A DNA stretch of 64,000 nt from Arthrobacter gandavensis (GTDB lineage: Bacteria > Actinomycetota > Actinomycetes > Actinomycetales > Micrococcaceae), in NCBI RefSeq assembly GCF_015355785.1, contig NZ_JADKYW010000006.1:758860-822859 (forward strand), in the 5' to 3' direction. The position numbers and the translations under genes are program-made. The notes below the pieces were generated by a model. That model made no database searches. It had not been told where the DNA came from and saw only the letters and a list, made by a program, of their open reading frames with translations. Below, piece by piece: positions 52,725 to 61,874 of the stretch. Numbering within the stretch: position 1 is the first letter of the stretch; each line of letters starts with the position of its first letter.

Positions 52725-53324
52725 TTAGCTCCGCGCCGGAAGCGTCGTCGGCTTGAATCCGGGACGGCGGGCTTCGAAAGCCGTGATGTCCTGTTCGTGG
52801 CGCAGCGTCAGCCCAATGTCGTCCAGGCCTTCCAGGAGGCGCCAGCGGGTGTAGTCGTCAATCTGGAACGGCGCGGTGACAGTGCCGCAAATCACGGTCC
52901 GGCCCTCGAGGTCCACGGTCACTTCGGTGCCCGGGGACTCTTCCAGCACCTTCCAGATGAGCTCAATGTCATCCTGCGCAACCTGGGCTGCCACCAGGCC
53001 CTGCTTGCCGGAGTTGCCGCGGAAGATGTCCGCAAACCGGGAGGAGAGGACGGCCCGGAAGCCGTAGTCCTTCAGCGCCCAGACGGCATGCTCGCGGGAG
53101 GACCCGGTACCGAAGTCGGGTCCGGCCACCAGCACGGAGCCGGACCTGTAGGGCTCCTGGTTCAGGATGAATTCCGGGCTCTTGCGCCAGCCGGCAAACA
53201 GTGCGTCTTCGAACCCGGTCCGGGTGATGCGCTTGAGGTAGACGGCCGGGATGATCTGGTCCGTATCCACGTTGCTTTGCCGCAGCGGAACGCCGATTCC
53301 GGTGTGGGTGGTGATCTTTTCCAT
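52725..53324 (-). CDS. leuD: 3-isopropylmalate dehydratase small subunit LeuD
   Basis: Small (swivel) subunit of isopropylmalate isomerase in leucine synthesis. The 199-residue protein has [35 protein letters not shown] and [16 protein letters not shown] 53324 has AGGAG six bases upstream that overlaps the leuC stop region. Partner of the adjacent LeuC. Confidence 0.96.
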   Translation of the reverse strand: MEKITTHTGIGVPLRQSNVDTDQIIPAVYLKRITRTGFEDALFAGWRKSPEFILNQEPYRSGSVLVAGPDFGTGSSREHAVWALKDYGFRAVLSSRFADIFRGNSGKQGLVAAQVAQDDIELIWKVLEESPGTEVTVDLEGRTVICGTVTAPFQIDDYTRWRLLEGLDDIGLTLRHEQDITAFEARRPGFKPTTLPARS

Positions 53325-53333
53325 GGTGTTCTC

Positions 53334-54800
53334 CTAGGCGGCGGCGGTGGCGGTGGAACCGGCGGCTGCGCCGGGCAGTGGGTCAAGGTCCGACGGCGAG
53401 CTGAGCGTACCGCGCACGGCGGTGGCTGCGGCGACGACGGGCGAGACCAGGTGCGTGCGCCCGCCCTTGCCCTGGCGGCCTTCGAAGTTGCGGTTGGAGG
53501 TGGAGGCGCAGCGCTCCCCCGGCTCCAGCTGGTCCGGGTTCATGCCCAGGCACATCGAGCACCCGGCGAAACGCCACTCGGCGCCGAAGTCCTTGAAGAC
53601 CCGGTCCAGGCCCTCCGCCTCCGCCTCCAGCCGGACCCGCGCAGAGCCCGGGACCACCATCATGCGGATATTCGGATCCTTCTGCCGGCCGCGGATGATG
53701 TCCGCGGCAATGCGCAGGTCCTCGATGCGGCTGTTGGTGCAGGATCCCAGGAACACGGTGTCCACCCGGATGTCCTTCATGGGCGTCCCGGCCTGCAGGT
53801 CCATATACTCGAGGGCGCGCTCCGCTGCTGCCTTGGCGTTTTCGTCGGCAAAGTCCTCCGGTGAGGGCACTGCCTGGGAGAGGGAAACGCCCTGGCCGGG
53901 GTTGGTGCCCCAGGTGACGAACGGTTCCAGCTCGTCGGCGTCCAGGAACACCTCTTCGTCGAACACGGCGTCCTCGTCGGTGACCAGGGACTTCCAGTGC
54001 TCGACGGCGGCATCCCAGTCAGCGCCCTGCGGTGCGTGCGGCTTGCCCTTGAGGTAGGCAAACGTCGTTTCATCCGGGGCCACCATGCCGGCCCGGGCGC
54101 CGGCTTCAATGGACATGTTGCAGATGGTCATGCGCGCTTCCATGGACAGCGAGCGGATGGCCGAACCGCGGTATTCGAGGACATAGCCCTGGCCGCCGCC
54201 GGTGCCAATCTTGGCGATGACCGCCAGGATGATGTCCTTGGACGTCACGCCCGGCTTCAAGGTGCCCTCAACATTGATGGCCATGGTCTTGAACGGCTTC
54301 AGCGACAGCGTCTGGGTGGCCATGACATGCTCCACCTCGGAGGTGCCGATGCCCATGGCCAGCGCTCCGAAGGCACCGTGGGTGGAGGTGTGGGAGTCGC
54401 CGCAGACAACAGTCAGCCCGGGCTGGGTCAGGCCCAGCTGCGGACCGACCACGTGCACAATGCCCTGTTCGGCGTCACCCAGCGGGTGCAGCCGGACGCC
54501 GAACTCCGCGCAGTTGGCGCGCAGGGTTTCGATCTGGGTGCGGCTGACCGGGTCCGCGATGGGCTTGTCGATGGCCAGGGTGGGCGTGTTGTGGTCTTCC
54601 GTGGCGATGGTGAGATCGGGACGGCGGAGTTTCCGGCCGGCCAGGCGCAGGCCCTCGAAGGCCTGCGGGGAGGTGACCTCGTGGACGAGGTGCAGGTCAA
54701 TGTAGAGCAGGTCCGGCGCGCCGTCGGTGCCCTTTGAAACTACGTGTTCGTCCCACACCTTTTCGGCGAGCGTTCTGCCCGCTGAGTGCTCTGCCATCAT
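53334..54800 (-). CDS. leuC: 3-isopropylmalate dehydratase large subunit LeuC
   Basis: A 488-residue aconitase-family subunit binding the [4Fe-4S] cluster through cysteines in FLGSCTNSR and [10 protein letters not shown]. It has [20 protein letters not shown] and a Gly/Ala-rich tail. Three consecutive ATG codons (54803, 54800, 54797) follow GGAG; spacing favours the second or third. Divergent from ndgR with an inverted repeat between, consistent with IclR-type control. Confidence 0.96.
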   Translation of the reverse strand: MMAEHSAGRTLAEKVWDEHVVSKGTDGAPDLLYIDLHLVHEVTSPQAFEGLRLAGRKLRRPDLTIATEDHNTPTLAIDKPIADPVSRTQIETLRANCAEFGVRLHPLGDAEQGIVHVVGPQLGLTQPGLTVVCGDSHTSTHGAFGALAMGIGTSEVEHVMATQTLSLKPFKTMAINVEGTLKPGVTSKDIILAVIAKIGTGGGQGYVLEYRGSAIRSLSMEARMTICNMSIEAGARAGMVAPDETTFAYLKGKPHAPQGADWDAAVEHWKSLVTDEDAVFDEEVFLDADELEPFVTWGTNPGQGVSLSQAVPSPEDFADENAKAAAERALEYMDLQAGTPMKDIRVDTVFLGSCTNSRIEDLRIAADIIRGRQKDPNIRMMVVPGSARVRLEAEAEGLDRVFKDFGAEWRFAGCSMCLGMNPDQLEPGERCASTSNRNFEGRQGKGGRTHLVSPVVAAATAVRGTLSSPSDLDPLPGAAAGSTATAAA

Positions 54801-54911
54801 CATCTGCTCCTCGCCCGGCGCAGTTTCCGGCGGTACTGCCGGCCTCTGCGGAATCCTGATGGTTTAAGACAACCAGCATCCCCCGCGACCCTGCCAGTTT
54901 TTCGGCTTGCA

Positions 54912-54926
54912 TCTCAGATATTGAGA
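54912..54926. promoter_or_regulatory. Candidate NdgR operator between leuC and ndgR
   Basis: Inverted repeat TCTCA (54912-54916), 5 bp, TGAGA (54922-54926), sixteen bases upstream of ndgR and about 110 upstream of leuC. It lies where an IclR-family regulator of both genes would bind; the assignment is inferred from position and symmetry. Confidence 0.55.
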
Positions 54927-54941
54927 CGGCAATATCATCTT

Positions 54942-55661
54942 ATGGACAACTCAAGCGGCGTGGGCGTTATCGATAAAGCGGCAATGGTGCTTGACGCACT
55001 GGAAGCCGGACCCACCACCCTGGCGCAGCTCGTGGCCGCCACCGGACTGGCACGTCCCACCGTGCACCGCCTGGCACTGGCCCTGATGCACCACCGCCTC
55101 GTGGGACGGGATATCCAAGGCCGGTTCATCCTGGGCAGCCGCCTCGTGGAGCTGGCGTCCGCCGCCGGCGAGGACCGGCTGATTGCTTCCGCGGGACCGG
55201 TGCTGCTGGCCCTGCGCGATGCCACCGGGGAAAGCGCCCAGGTTTTCCGCCGCCAGGGTGAATGGCGCGTCTGCGTGGCCTCTGCGGAGCGGCCCATCGG
55301 CCTGCGGGACACCATCCCGGTGGGCACCCAGCTGTCCATGAAGGCCGGCTCCGCAGCCCAGGTGCTGCTGGCGTGGGAAGACCACGACCGGCTGCTTGAA
55401 GGCCTGCAGAATGCCCGCTTCACCCCCACGGTGCTGGCCGGTGTGCGCCGGCGCGGCTGGGCCCAGAGCCTCGGCGAACGTGAACCCGGGGTAGCTTCAG
55501 TGTCCGCCCCGGTCCGCGGCCCCTCCGGACGGGTAATTGCCGCCGTCTCCATCTCCGGTCCCATAGAGCGCCTGACCCGGCAGCCCGGACGCATTCACGC
55601 CGAAGTCGTTTCCAAAGCCGCGGCCCAGCTCACCGAAGCGCTGCGCACCAATACCGACTGA
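54942..55661 (+). CDS. ndgR: IclR-family regulator NdgR (leucine/amino-acid metabolism)
   Basis: A 239-residue IclR-type regulator. The N-terminal winged helix (about 8-70, with TTLAQLVAATGLARPTVHRL) and an effector domain ending VSAPVRGPSGRVIAAVSISG are typical of NdgR/LtbR. In Streptomyces and Corynebacterium this protein represses or activates the divergent leuCD operon. ATG 54942 opens MDNSSGVGVIDKA, matching orthologs; the frame is open further upstream but runs into leuC. An inverted repeat lies just upstream. Confidence 0.9.
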   Translation: MDNSSGVGVIDKAAMVLDALEAGPTTLAQLVAATGLARPTVHRLALALMHHRLVGRDIQGRFILGSRLVELASAAGEDRLIASAGPVLLALRDATGESAQVFRRQGEWRVCVASAERPIGLRDTIPVGTQLSMKAGSAAQVLLAWEDHDRLLEGLQNARFTPTVLAGVRRRGWAQSLGEREPGVASVSAPVRGPSGRVIAAVSISGPIERLTRQPGRIHAEVVSKAAAQLTEALRTNTD

Positions 55662-55706
55662 CCCGCCGTCGGCCTACTCTGGAAGTCCCGGGCCAAAGGA
55701 GAGGGC

Positions 55707-56129
55707 ATGAAACGATTACGCATGCTCTGGCAAATCATCCGTGTCACGGGTGCCGACGTCGTGTTCTATGGTTTCCTGGCTGTCTACGTCGGTGCCTCCG
55801 TGGTGCTGCCGCTGTTCGAGCCTGGAATCCCCCGTCTCGGCGACGCGCTCTGGTATCTCTTCGCCTCCTTTACCACCATTGGATACGGAGATTTCGTGGC
55901 CGTGACATTGGTGGGGCGCCTGATCACAGTGGTGGTTGCGCTGTACGGCATTCTGGTGGTTGCCCTGACCACCGGCGTGATTGTCGGCTTTTACAACCAG
56001 CTCATCAAGGCACGGACCCGCGGCACCCTGCAGTCCCTCGTGAGGGAGCTGGAACACCTCCCGGAGCTGAGCAGGGACCAGCTCACCGAACTGTCCCGCC
56101 GGGTGCAGGAGAGGCATCTGCTCGACTAA
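55707..56129 (+). CDS. Small two-helix potassium channel
   Basis: A 140-residue ion-channel protein. It has two transmembrane helices (about 17-38 and 70-94) around a pore loop with the K+ selectivity filter TIGYGD (57-62). The C-terminal tail is charged and coiled-coil-like, with no RCK or cyclic-nucleotide domain. Probably a tetrameric leak-type K+ channel. ATG 55707 has AAAGGAGAGG upstream. It is followed convergently by thiL. Confidence 0.85.
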   Translation: MKRLRMLWQIIRVTGADVVFYGFLAVYVGASVVLPLFEPGIPRLGDALWYLFASFTTIGYGDFVAVTLVGRLITVVVALYGILVVALTTGVIVGFYNQLIKARTRGTLQSLVRELEHLPELSRDQLTELSRRVQERHLLD

Positions 56130-56150
56130 TCCCCTCGATGACGCGCAGCC

Positions 56151-57158
56151 TCAGCCGCCGAAGTGGTCCCATCCCAGAACGGCGGGCTCTGCACCGCCCA
56201 CGGTAACTCCGCTCACGCCTTCCTTTGGCGCCAGCACTGTGCCCACTATCCGGAATCCGTGTGGAAGGTCCTGCTCCGGTCCGAAGGCGGCCAGCAGGCC
56301 ATGGTCTTCTCCCCCGCCCAGGACCCAGGACAGCGGATTGGCTCCTAGTCTTGCCGCAGTGTCGGCCAGCGATTCAGCTTCCGCCCGCAGGATCTCGGGG
56401 TCAAGGTCGATGCGGACACCGGAGGCTTTGCCGAGGCGGCCCGCGTCGCGCACCAGCCCGTCCGAAACATCCATCATGGCGTGTGCTCCCGCGGCGGCTG
56501 CCGCCGGACCGGACGCCAGCGGCGGGCACGGCCGGGACTGCGCCGCCGTCAGGGCACGTTCCCGGCCGCCCAGGTCCGTGTACGGCGCAGAGCTATCCAA
56601 CAGTGCCAGTCCGGCGGCTGCCTGCCCCAGCGCGCCGCAGAGGGCCAGTACGTCCCCGGGGACCGCGCCTGACCGACGTACCGGGTCCCGTCCCTGGAGG
56701 TCTCCGGTGACCGCTGCCGTGACCACAAGCTGGTCTCCCCGTCCCAGGTCACCCCCCGCAACGGCGCAGTCCTCCGCACCCAGGGCACGAAGGGCTGCCG
56801 AGAGCCCGTCCGCGAGCCCCTCCACCCAGGAAACCGGGGTTTCATCCGGCAGGGTCAGGCTCACCACCAGGGAGCTGGCCACGGCGCCCATGGCGTTAAT
56901 GTCAGAAAGGTTCTGCGCCGCGCACTTCCAGCCGACGTCGTAGCCGGTGCTGCGGTAACCCCCAGCCCAGTGAAGGCGGAAGTCCTGGTCCTGGACCAGG
57001 GTATCGATCGAGAGAACGCTGCGGCCATCGGGCGCGGCAACCACGGCTGCATCGTCCCCGGGCCCCAGAGGCATGCGCGGACCGCCCAACCGGGGGAAGA
57101 TCCGGGACAACAGTTCCCCTTCGCCGAGCCCTGCAACTGTTTGGGGGAAATCTTCCAC
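56151..57158 (-). CDS. thiL: Thiamine-monophosphate kinase ThiL
   Basis: Phosphorylates thiamine monophosphate to the diphosphate cofactor. The 335-residue AIR-synthase-fold enzyme has GPGDDAAVV, LSIDTLVQDQDF, AAQNLSDINAMGA, AVAGGDLGRGDQL and AMMDVSDGLVRDAGRL. The GTG start at 57158 has no strong ribosome-binding site. It is convergent with the channel gene and divergent from DUF1697. Confidence 0.95.
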   Translation of the reverse strand: MEDFPQTVAGLGEGELLSRIFPRLGGPRMPLGPGDDAAVVAAPDGRSVLSIDTLVQDQDFRLHWAGGYRSTGYDVGWKCAAQNLSDINAMGAVASSLVVSLTLPDETPVSWVEGLADGLSAALRALGAEDCAVAGGDLGRGDQLVVTAAVTGDLQGRDPVRRSGAVPGDVLALCGALGQAAAGLALLDSSAPYTDLGGRERALTAAQSRPCPPLASGPAAAAAGAHAMMDVSDGLVRDAGRLGKASGVRIDLDPEILRAEAESLADTAARLGANPLSWVLGGGEDHGLLAAFGPEQDLPHGFRIVGTVLAPKEGVSGVTVGGAEPAVLGWDHFGG

Positions 57159-57238
57159 GGGAACTGCTTCCTATCGCCTGCTGTGTACCGGTGTCCCATT
57201 ATGCTGCACGGCAGGACACAGCCGGGTAACCTCGGCCC

Positions 57239-57778
57239 ATGAACGAACCACCGGACTGCCGGTACGCGATCCTCCTTCGGGGCGTGAACGTTGGCGGTGT
57301 CACCGTGAAAATGGCGGATCTGCGCGAAGTGCTGGAAGGCCTCGGGCTCGGACGCGTGCGCACGCTGCTGGCCAGCGGGAACGCCGTCGTCACGGCCGGC
57401 TGCGACCCCGCCGACCTCAAGGTGCGCATAGAAGAAGCACTGCGCCGTGCCTTCGGCTACGAGGCATGGGTTCTTGTGCTGACCGTGCCGCGGGTGGCAG
57501 AACTTGCCGCCGCGGTTCCGTACGCCGCTGACAATCCGGAGGTCCACGCCTACGTCACGTTCTCATCGGATCCGCACATGCTGGACGAGCTGATGGTGCT
57601 GGCGGAAACCGCGGGCGCCGAGCAGGTCCGGCTGGGTCCCGAGGCTGTGGCCTGGACAGCGGACAAGGGTTCCACCCTAGAGTCACCCCTCGCCAAGGCC
57701 ACGGCGAAACCGCGCTATAAATCTGCCACCACGACAAGGAATTTGCGCACCTTGCAGAAAATAGCGGCTGCGGAATAG
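57239..57778 (+). CDS. DUF1697 family protein
   Basis: A 179-residue protein of unknown function with the family's YAILLRGVNVGG opening and KMADLREVLEGLGLGRVRTLLASGN, and a C-terminal TTTRNLRTLQKI. ATG 57239 lies six bases after TAACCT, a leaderless-type start. It is followed by a terminator hairpin that serves the minus-strand tRNA transcript and may stop this gene as well. Confidence 0.88.
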   Translation: MNEPPDCRYAILLRGVNVGGVTVKMADLREVLEGLGLGRVRTLLASGNAVVTAGCDPADLKVRIEEALRRAFGYEAWVLVLTVPRVAELAAAVPYAADNPEVHAYVTFSSDPHMLDELMVLAETAGAEQVRLGPEAVAWTADKGSTLESPLAKATAKPRYKSATTTRNLRTLQKIAAAE

Positions 57779-57794
57779 TGGGCGCTTAAAAGAA

Positions 57795-57824
57795 AAGGTC
57801 CCGGACATTTCTGTCCGGGACCTT
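57795..57824 (-). terminator. Terminator of the tRNA-Gln/tRNA-Glu transcript
   Basis: Perfect 13-bp stem (57795-57807 with 57812-57824), 4-base loop, then TTTTCTTTT on the minus strand. Strong intrinsic terminator immediately after tRNA-Glu. Confidence 0.92.
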
Positions 57825-57830
57825 GATCTG

Positions 57831-57903
57831 TGACCCCAGCGGGATTCGAACCCGCGTTACCGCCGTGAGAGGGCGACGTACTAGGCCGCTATACGATGGG
57901 GCC
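57831..57903 (-). tRNA. tRNA-Glu (CTC anticodon)
   Basis: A 73-base cloverleaf on the minus strand starting GGCCCCATCG. The anticodon loop reads CCCTCTCAC with anticodon CTC, and the T-arm contains GGGTTCGAATCCC. The acceptor stem GGCCCCA pairs with TGGGGTC, with an A discriminator. No encoded CCA. Confidence 0.95.
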
Positions 57904-57929
57904 GTTTGCTTCACCTGCTACGTGAGCTC

Positions 57930-57950
57930 AATGAGTATTTCATACTCATT
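57930..57950. other. Perfect 9-bp hairpin between the two tRNA genes
   Basis: AATGAGTAT (57930-57938), loop of 3, ATACTCATT (57942-57950), in an unusually AT-rich 89-base spacer between tRNA-Gln and tRNA-Glu. It could mark a processing site in a tRNA precursor or be a promoter-region dyad for tRNA-Glu. Confidence 0.5.
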
Positions 57951-57992
57951 GTTTGTTTCTCAAATCCGGCGAAATGCCTTATTTGATAAGCG

Positions 57993-58064
57993 CTGGGATA
58001 CCAGGACTCGAACCTAGAATGACGGTACCAGAAACCGTTGTGTTGCCAATTACACCATATCCCA
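57993..58064 (-). tRNA. tRNA-Gln (CTG anticodon)
   Basis: A 72-base cloverleaf on the minus strand starting TGGGATATGG. The anticodon is CTG in GTTTCTGGTA, and the T-arm is AGGTTCGAGTCCT. The acceptor TGGGATA pairs with TATCCCA, with a G discriminator as in other tRNA-Gln. It precedes tRNA-Glu in the same orientation. Confidence 0.95.
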
Positions 58065-58129
58065 ATGTGCTTGTCCGGGCCGTTCCAGACCTTCAAGATC
58101 CGGCTTCAACCCCTCAGCACGAGTTATTA

Positions 58130-58900
58130 CTATACACGGGTTCCGGGCGTAGTACAAAACGGGCCCGGCTCCTCCCCGGACACCATGGCTGTCACCGGGA
58201 ACAAGTGCCCCGCCACCGGCAGGCCAGGATAGGCGGACCGCAGCTGCTCGTTGCCGCTGCGTTCAACCCACAGCGACTGCAGGCCGGCGTTCAACGCCCC
58301 GAGGCCGTCCACCACCGGGTTGTCCCCCACATAAAGCGTCTGCGCAGGATCCGTCCCCAGCAGGCGTACACCTTCCAGGAAGATCGCCGGATCCGGTTTG
58401 GCGGCATCAACTGCATCGATGCCCACCAGAACCTGGATGCGTTCCAGCCCGGCGGCGTCAAGCTTGGCCCGCTGGTAACCGTGCACGTTGTTGCTGACGG
58501 CGCCGTAGGGAATCCCCAGCGCGTCCAGTTCGTCCAGGACGGGCACGACGTCGTCGAACGCCTGAAAGTGCTGCGGCAGTATCCGGTCATAGGCCGTATT
58601 CCACGCTCCTTCGGCGTCCTCGTCGAACGCCGGCAGGCCGTGAGCTGCCTGGGCGTGCGCTACCCGCAGCAGGCGCTGGCGGGTGAAGCTGAGTTCCCCG
58701 GCCAGGTACTTGTCGTAGTAGCCCTGCGGATCAGCCGCGTAGAGGTGCTGGTATGCGGCCCAGTCCTCTTCGGTGAAGTGCGCCAGGTCCTTCGCGCTGA
58801 TTTCCCGCAGCGTGATACCCATGGCGGTGCGGAGGTCCACGAGGGTCTCATCGATATCAAAGAGCACACCCGTGGGCCTGCCGCTCCGCCGTTCACTCAT
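58130..58900 (-). CDS. HAD-superfamily hydrolase (phosphatase)
   Basis: A 256-residue haloacid-dehalogenase-fold phosphatase. The nucleophile motif is LFDIDETLVDL, motif II the serine in AVSNNVHG, motif III the lysine in DAAKPDPAIF, and motif IV LYVGDNPVVDG. An alpha-helical cap lies between (about 25-110). Substrate unknown. It lies eight bases downstream of gltX and is probably co-transcribed with it. Confidence 0.88.
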   Translation of the reverse strand: MSERRSGRPTGVLFDIDETLVDLRTAMGITLREISAKDLAHFTEEDWAAYQHLYAADPQGYYDKYLAGELSFTRQRLLRVAHAQAAHGLPAFDEDAEGAWNTAYDRILPQHFQAFDDVVPVLDELDALGIPYGAVSNNVHGYQRAKLDAAGLERIQVLVGIDAVDAAKPDPAIFLEGVRLLGTDPAQTLYVGDNPVVDGLGALNAGLQSLWVERSGNEQLRSAYPGLPVAGHLFPVTAMVSGEEPGPFCTTPGTRV

Positions 58901-58908
58901 GGATCTGC

Positions 58909-60429
58909 CTAGGCCTCTGCGGCCCGGAAGGCACGAATCCGGGCGAGGGATGAATCCTTGCCCAGGATCACCATGGATTCGAAGAGCGGCGGGGAGATCC
59001 GGCGTCCGGACACCGCGGTTCGGACCGGGCCGAAGGCCAGGCGGGGCTTGATACCGAGGTCTTCAACCAGGGCCCGGCGCAGCGCGGCCTGGATGTTCTC
59101 CGCTGTCCACTCCTCCACCGGTTCGAGGGCGGCCAGCGTAGCGTCCAGCACTTCGGTGAGGTTGGCCGGCAGTCCCTTACGGGCGTCGTCGGCAACATCG
59201 ATCGCGTCGTCGGACTTGAACAGGAAGCCGAGCATGTCCGGGGCCTCGCCCAGAAGGGTGATGCGTTCCTGGACCAGCGGCGCAGCCTCGGTGAGGATTT
59301 CCTCTTCGCGTTCGGTCAGCTGCTCCCCCAGCAGGCCGGCATGCTGCAGGTAGGGCACCAAGCGGTTGCGGAAGTCGGCGGCATCCAGCATCCGCACGTG
59401 GGTGCCGTTGATGGCCTCGGCCTTCTTGATGTCAAAGCGTGCCGGGTTGGACAGTACGTCGTGGATGTCGAAGTGCTCCACGAGCTGCTTCACGGTGAAA
59501 ATGTCCTCGTCGGCGGAGAGCGACCAGCCGAGCAGGGACAGGTAGTTCAGCAGGCCCTCGGGAATGAAACCGCGTTCGCGGTGCAGGAACAGGCTGGACT
59601 CGGGATCGCGCTTGGAGAGCTTCTTGTTACCGCCGCCCATGACGTAGGGCAGGTGGCCGAAGAGCGGCATGTACTGCGCCACTCCGACGTCGATCAGTGC
59701 GCGGTACAGCGCGATCTGGCGCGGTGTGGAGGAAAGCAGATCCTCGCCCCGAAGGACGTGGGTAATGCCCATGAGAGCGTCGTCCACCGGGTTGACCAGC
59801 GTGTAGAGCGGAGCGCCGTTGGCACGGACCACTACGAAGTCGGGGACGCTCCCAGCCTTGAAGGTGATTTCGCCGCGGACCAGGTCATTGAAGGTGATGT
59901 CCTCGTCAGGCATCCGCACGCGGAGCACCGGCTCGCGGCCCTCGGCCTTGAACGCCGCAATCTGCTCATCGGTCAGGTCCCGGTCAAAGTTGTCATACCC
60001 GAGCTTGATGTCACGCCCGGCGGCGCGGTGCCTGGCTTCGATTTCTTCCGGGGTGGAGTAGGACTCATACAGGTGCCCGGCTTCCTTCAGCTTGCCGATG
60101 ACCTCCTGGTAGATTTCGCCGCGCTGGGACTGGCGGTACGGCTCGTGCGGGCCGCCCACGTTAACGCCTTCGTCCCAGGTGATACCCAACCAGTCGAGCG
60201 CGTCGAGGAGCTGCAGGAAGCTCTCTTCGCTGTCACGCGCCGAATCGGTGTCCTCGATGCGGAAGATCATCTTGCCGCCGGTGTGCTTCGCGTAGGCCCA
60301 GTTGAACAGGGCGGTGCGGATCAGGCCCACATGGGGCGTACCGGTTGGAGACGGACAGAAGCGGACCCGCACCGGAGTGTTGTCGTCGACGGTGGGAAGA
60401 TCAGCGAAGGAAGAAGGCTCAGTAGTCAT
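58909..60429 (-). CDS. gltX: Glutamyl-tRNA synthetase
   Basis: Charges tRNA-Glu (and, in most actinobacteria, tRNA-Gln, later amidated by GatCAB). The 506-residue class I synthetase has [19 protein letters not shown] (HIGH-type), [10 protein letters not shown] and KLSKRDPES (KMSKS-type). ATG 60429 has GGAGG six bases upstream. It lies close to tRNA-Glu and tRNA-Gln genes, its likely substrates. The [10 protein letters not shown] opening is typical of non-discriminating enzymes, though specificity is not proven by sequence alone. Confidence 0.96.
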   Translation of the reverse strand: MTTEPSSFADLPTVDDNTPVRVRFCPSPTGTPHVGLIRTALFNWAYAKHTGGKMIFRIEDTDSARDSEESFLQLLDALDWLGITWDEGVNVGGPHEPYRQSQRGEIYQEVIGKLKEAGHLYESYSTPEEIEARHRAAGRDIKLGYDNFDRDLTDEQIAAFKAEGREPVLRVRMPDEDITFNDLVRGEITFKAGSVPDFVVVRANGAPLYTLVNPVDDALMGITHVLRGEDLLSSTPRQIALYRALIDVGVAQYMPLFGHLPYVMGGGNKKLSKRDPESSLFLHRERGFIPEGLLNYLSLLGWSLSADEDIFTVKQLVEHFDIHDVLSNPARFDIKKAEAINGTHVRMLDAADFRNRLVPYLQHAGLLGEQLTEREEEILTEAAPLVQERITLLGEAPDMLGFLFKSDDAIDVADDARKGLPANLTEVLDATLAALEPVEEWTAENIQAALRRALVEDLGIKPRLAFGPVRTAVSGRRISPPLFESMVILGKDSSLARIRAFRAAEA

Positions 60430-60462
60430 GATTCCTCCAGTTTAGTCGCTGCCGCCAAACCC

Positions 60463-61056
60463 CTAGGTGTCCAGACTCGCAAGCAGCACAAATAGCCCTC
60501 CGCCAACCACCGCACCAGCGGCCGCTGATACCAGGGGAAGCTGCCAGCCGCTGCGGAAGCGAAGTGCCAGCAGGACCGCCAGAAGCACCGCTGCACCGGC
60601 GGCCAAGACCGGCCCGCCCGTCATTCCGGCCAGCACAAAAGGAAGAACGACGGCGGCGGCACCGGTACTGACGGCGCTCCAGTCCAGCTTCACTGCCCGG
60701 TTCAGGACCAGCACGGCCGCGTAGGAGGCCAGCATTGAGAAGACCGCGGCGGCCAGCACCCGCGGCCCATCCAGCCAGAGGATCAGCCGGAGCAGCATAA
60801 AGCACAGGGCCCCCGCGCCCAGGATGACCGGTGCTACCGGAGCGCGGGCAATCGAGGTGCGCAGGTCACCGGACCGGTCCAGCGTGCGTACCAGCGCCCA
60901 GGGGAAAACCAGCAGGAGCAGCACGGTACCCAGCCCCCAGGCCCAAGCTGCCGCCGTCGTAATTCCACTGCTCAGCGCGGCAAGGAGGAACACGGCGCTC
61001 CAGAGCACCCCCGGAAGCAGGTTCCAGTCAGTCGCGGTCCGTGATCCCCCGGCCAC
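60463..61056 (-). CDS. Six-helix membrane protein of unknown function
   Basis: A 197-residue hydrophobic protein with about six transmembrane helices and no motif I recognise. I start at GTG 61056, five bases after the FAH-family gene stop; an earlier start would overlap that gene. There is no clear ribosome-binding site, so coupling to the upstream gene is likely. It lies between the fumarylacetoacetate-hydrolase-family gene and gltX, an arrangement that probably forms one transcript. Confidence 0.7.
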   Translation of the reverse strand: MAGGSRTATDWNLLPGVLWSAVFLLAALSSGITTAAAWAWGLGTVLLLLVFPWALVRTLDRSGDLRTSIARAPVAPVILGAGALCFMLLRLILWLDGPRVLAAAVFSMLASYAAVLVLNRAVKLDWSAVSTGAAAVVLPFVLAGMTGGPVLAAGAAVLLAVLLALRFRSGWQLPLVSAAAGAVVGGGLFVLLASLDT

Positions 61057-61060
61057 TTTG

Positions 61061-61834
61061 CTAGCCGCGGACGATGTTGGCGAGGGTTCCGATGCCCTCA
61101 ACCTGGATTTCGATCCGCTGCCCCTCGGTGATCTGTCCAACACCGGCTGGCGTGCCGGTCAGGATGATGTCGCCGGGCAGGAGCGTGAAGGCCTGGGACA
61201 CGTAGGAAACGAGTTCCCGGACGCCCCAGATCATGTCGGAGGTGTTGCCGTCCTGTACCAGGTCACCGTCGAGGTAGGCCTGAATGGACAGGTTGTCCGT
61301 GTCCAGGTCTGTTTCGATCCACGGGCCAATGGGGCAGGAGGTGTCGAAGCCCTTGGCGCGGGCCCACTGGTTGTCGGTGCGCTGCGCGTCACGGGCGGTC
61401 AGGTCGTTGGCGCAGGTGTAGCCGAAGATCACTTCGTCCACGCGTTCCAGGGGAACATCCTTGCAGATCCGGCCGATAACTACGGCGAGCTCGGCCTCGT
61501 AGGAAACTTCCTCGGAGAAGGACGGCAGCACAACGGGATCATTCGGCCCGATGACGGAGGTGTTCGGCTTGAAGAACATCAGCGGTGCCGGCGGAACCTC
61601 GCCGCCCATTTCAGCGGCGTGGTCGGCGTAGTTCTTGCCGATGCCCACTACCTTGCTGCGCGGAATGATCGGAGCAAGCAGGCGGACGTCCTCCAGCTTG
61701 TGCCGTTCACCGGTGAGCTGCACGCCGGAGAAGAAGGGGTCCCCCTTGATCACGGCAATTTCTTCGTGGCCTTCTTCGCCGTCGACGACGCCGAAGGCAG
61801 GGTCAGTGTCCTGGATAAACCGAGCGATACGCAT
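61061..61834 (-). CDS. Fumarylacetoacetate hydrolase family protein
   Basis: A 257-residue FAH-fold enzyme. It has VVGIGKNYADHAAEMG, FFKPNTSVIGPNDPV, the metal-binding E-x-E in VSYEAELAVVIG, and a C-terminal GDIILTGTPAGVGQI. Such enzymes cleave or decarboxylate beta-keto or acylpyruvate substrates (for example 2-hydroxyhepta-2,4-diene-1,7-dioate isomerase or oxaloacetate decarboxylase). The exact substrate is unknown, and no catabolic genes are nearby. ATG 61834 follows TAGGCT by seven bases, a leaderless-type start. Confidence 0.9.
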   Translation of the reverse strand: MRIARFIQDTDPAFGVVDGEEGHEEIAVIKGDPFFSGVQLTGERHKLEDVRLLAPIIPRSKVVGIGKNYADHAAEMGGEVPPAPLMFFKPNTSVIGPNDPVVLPSFSEEVSYEAELAVVIGRICKDVPLERVDEVIFGYTCANDLTARDAQRTDNQWARAKGFDTSCPIGPWIETDLDTDNLSIQAYLDGDLVQDGNTSDMIWGVRELVSYVSQAFTLLPGDIILTGTPAGVGQITEGQRIEIQVEGIGTLANIVRG

Positions 61835-61874
61835 GCGTTCAAGCCTAGTCGAGAATCGGCGTCTCCCGCTTCGT

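Noticed and set aside
57831..58064. tRNA genes as an integration site for a mobile element
   Set aside because: No integrase adjacent and no partial tRNA duplication within the window. Genes on both sides are housekeeping.
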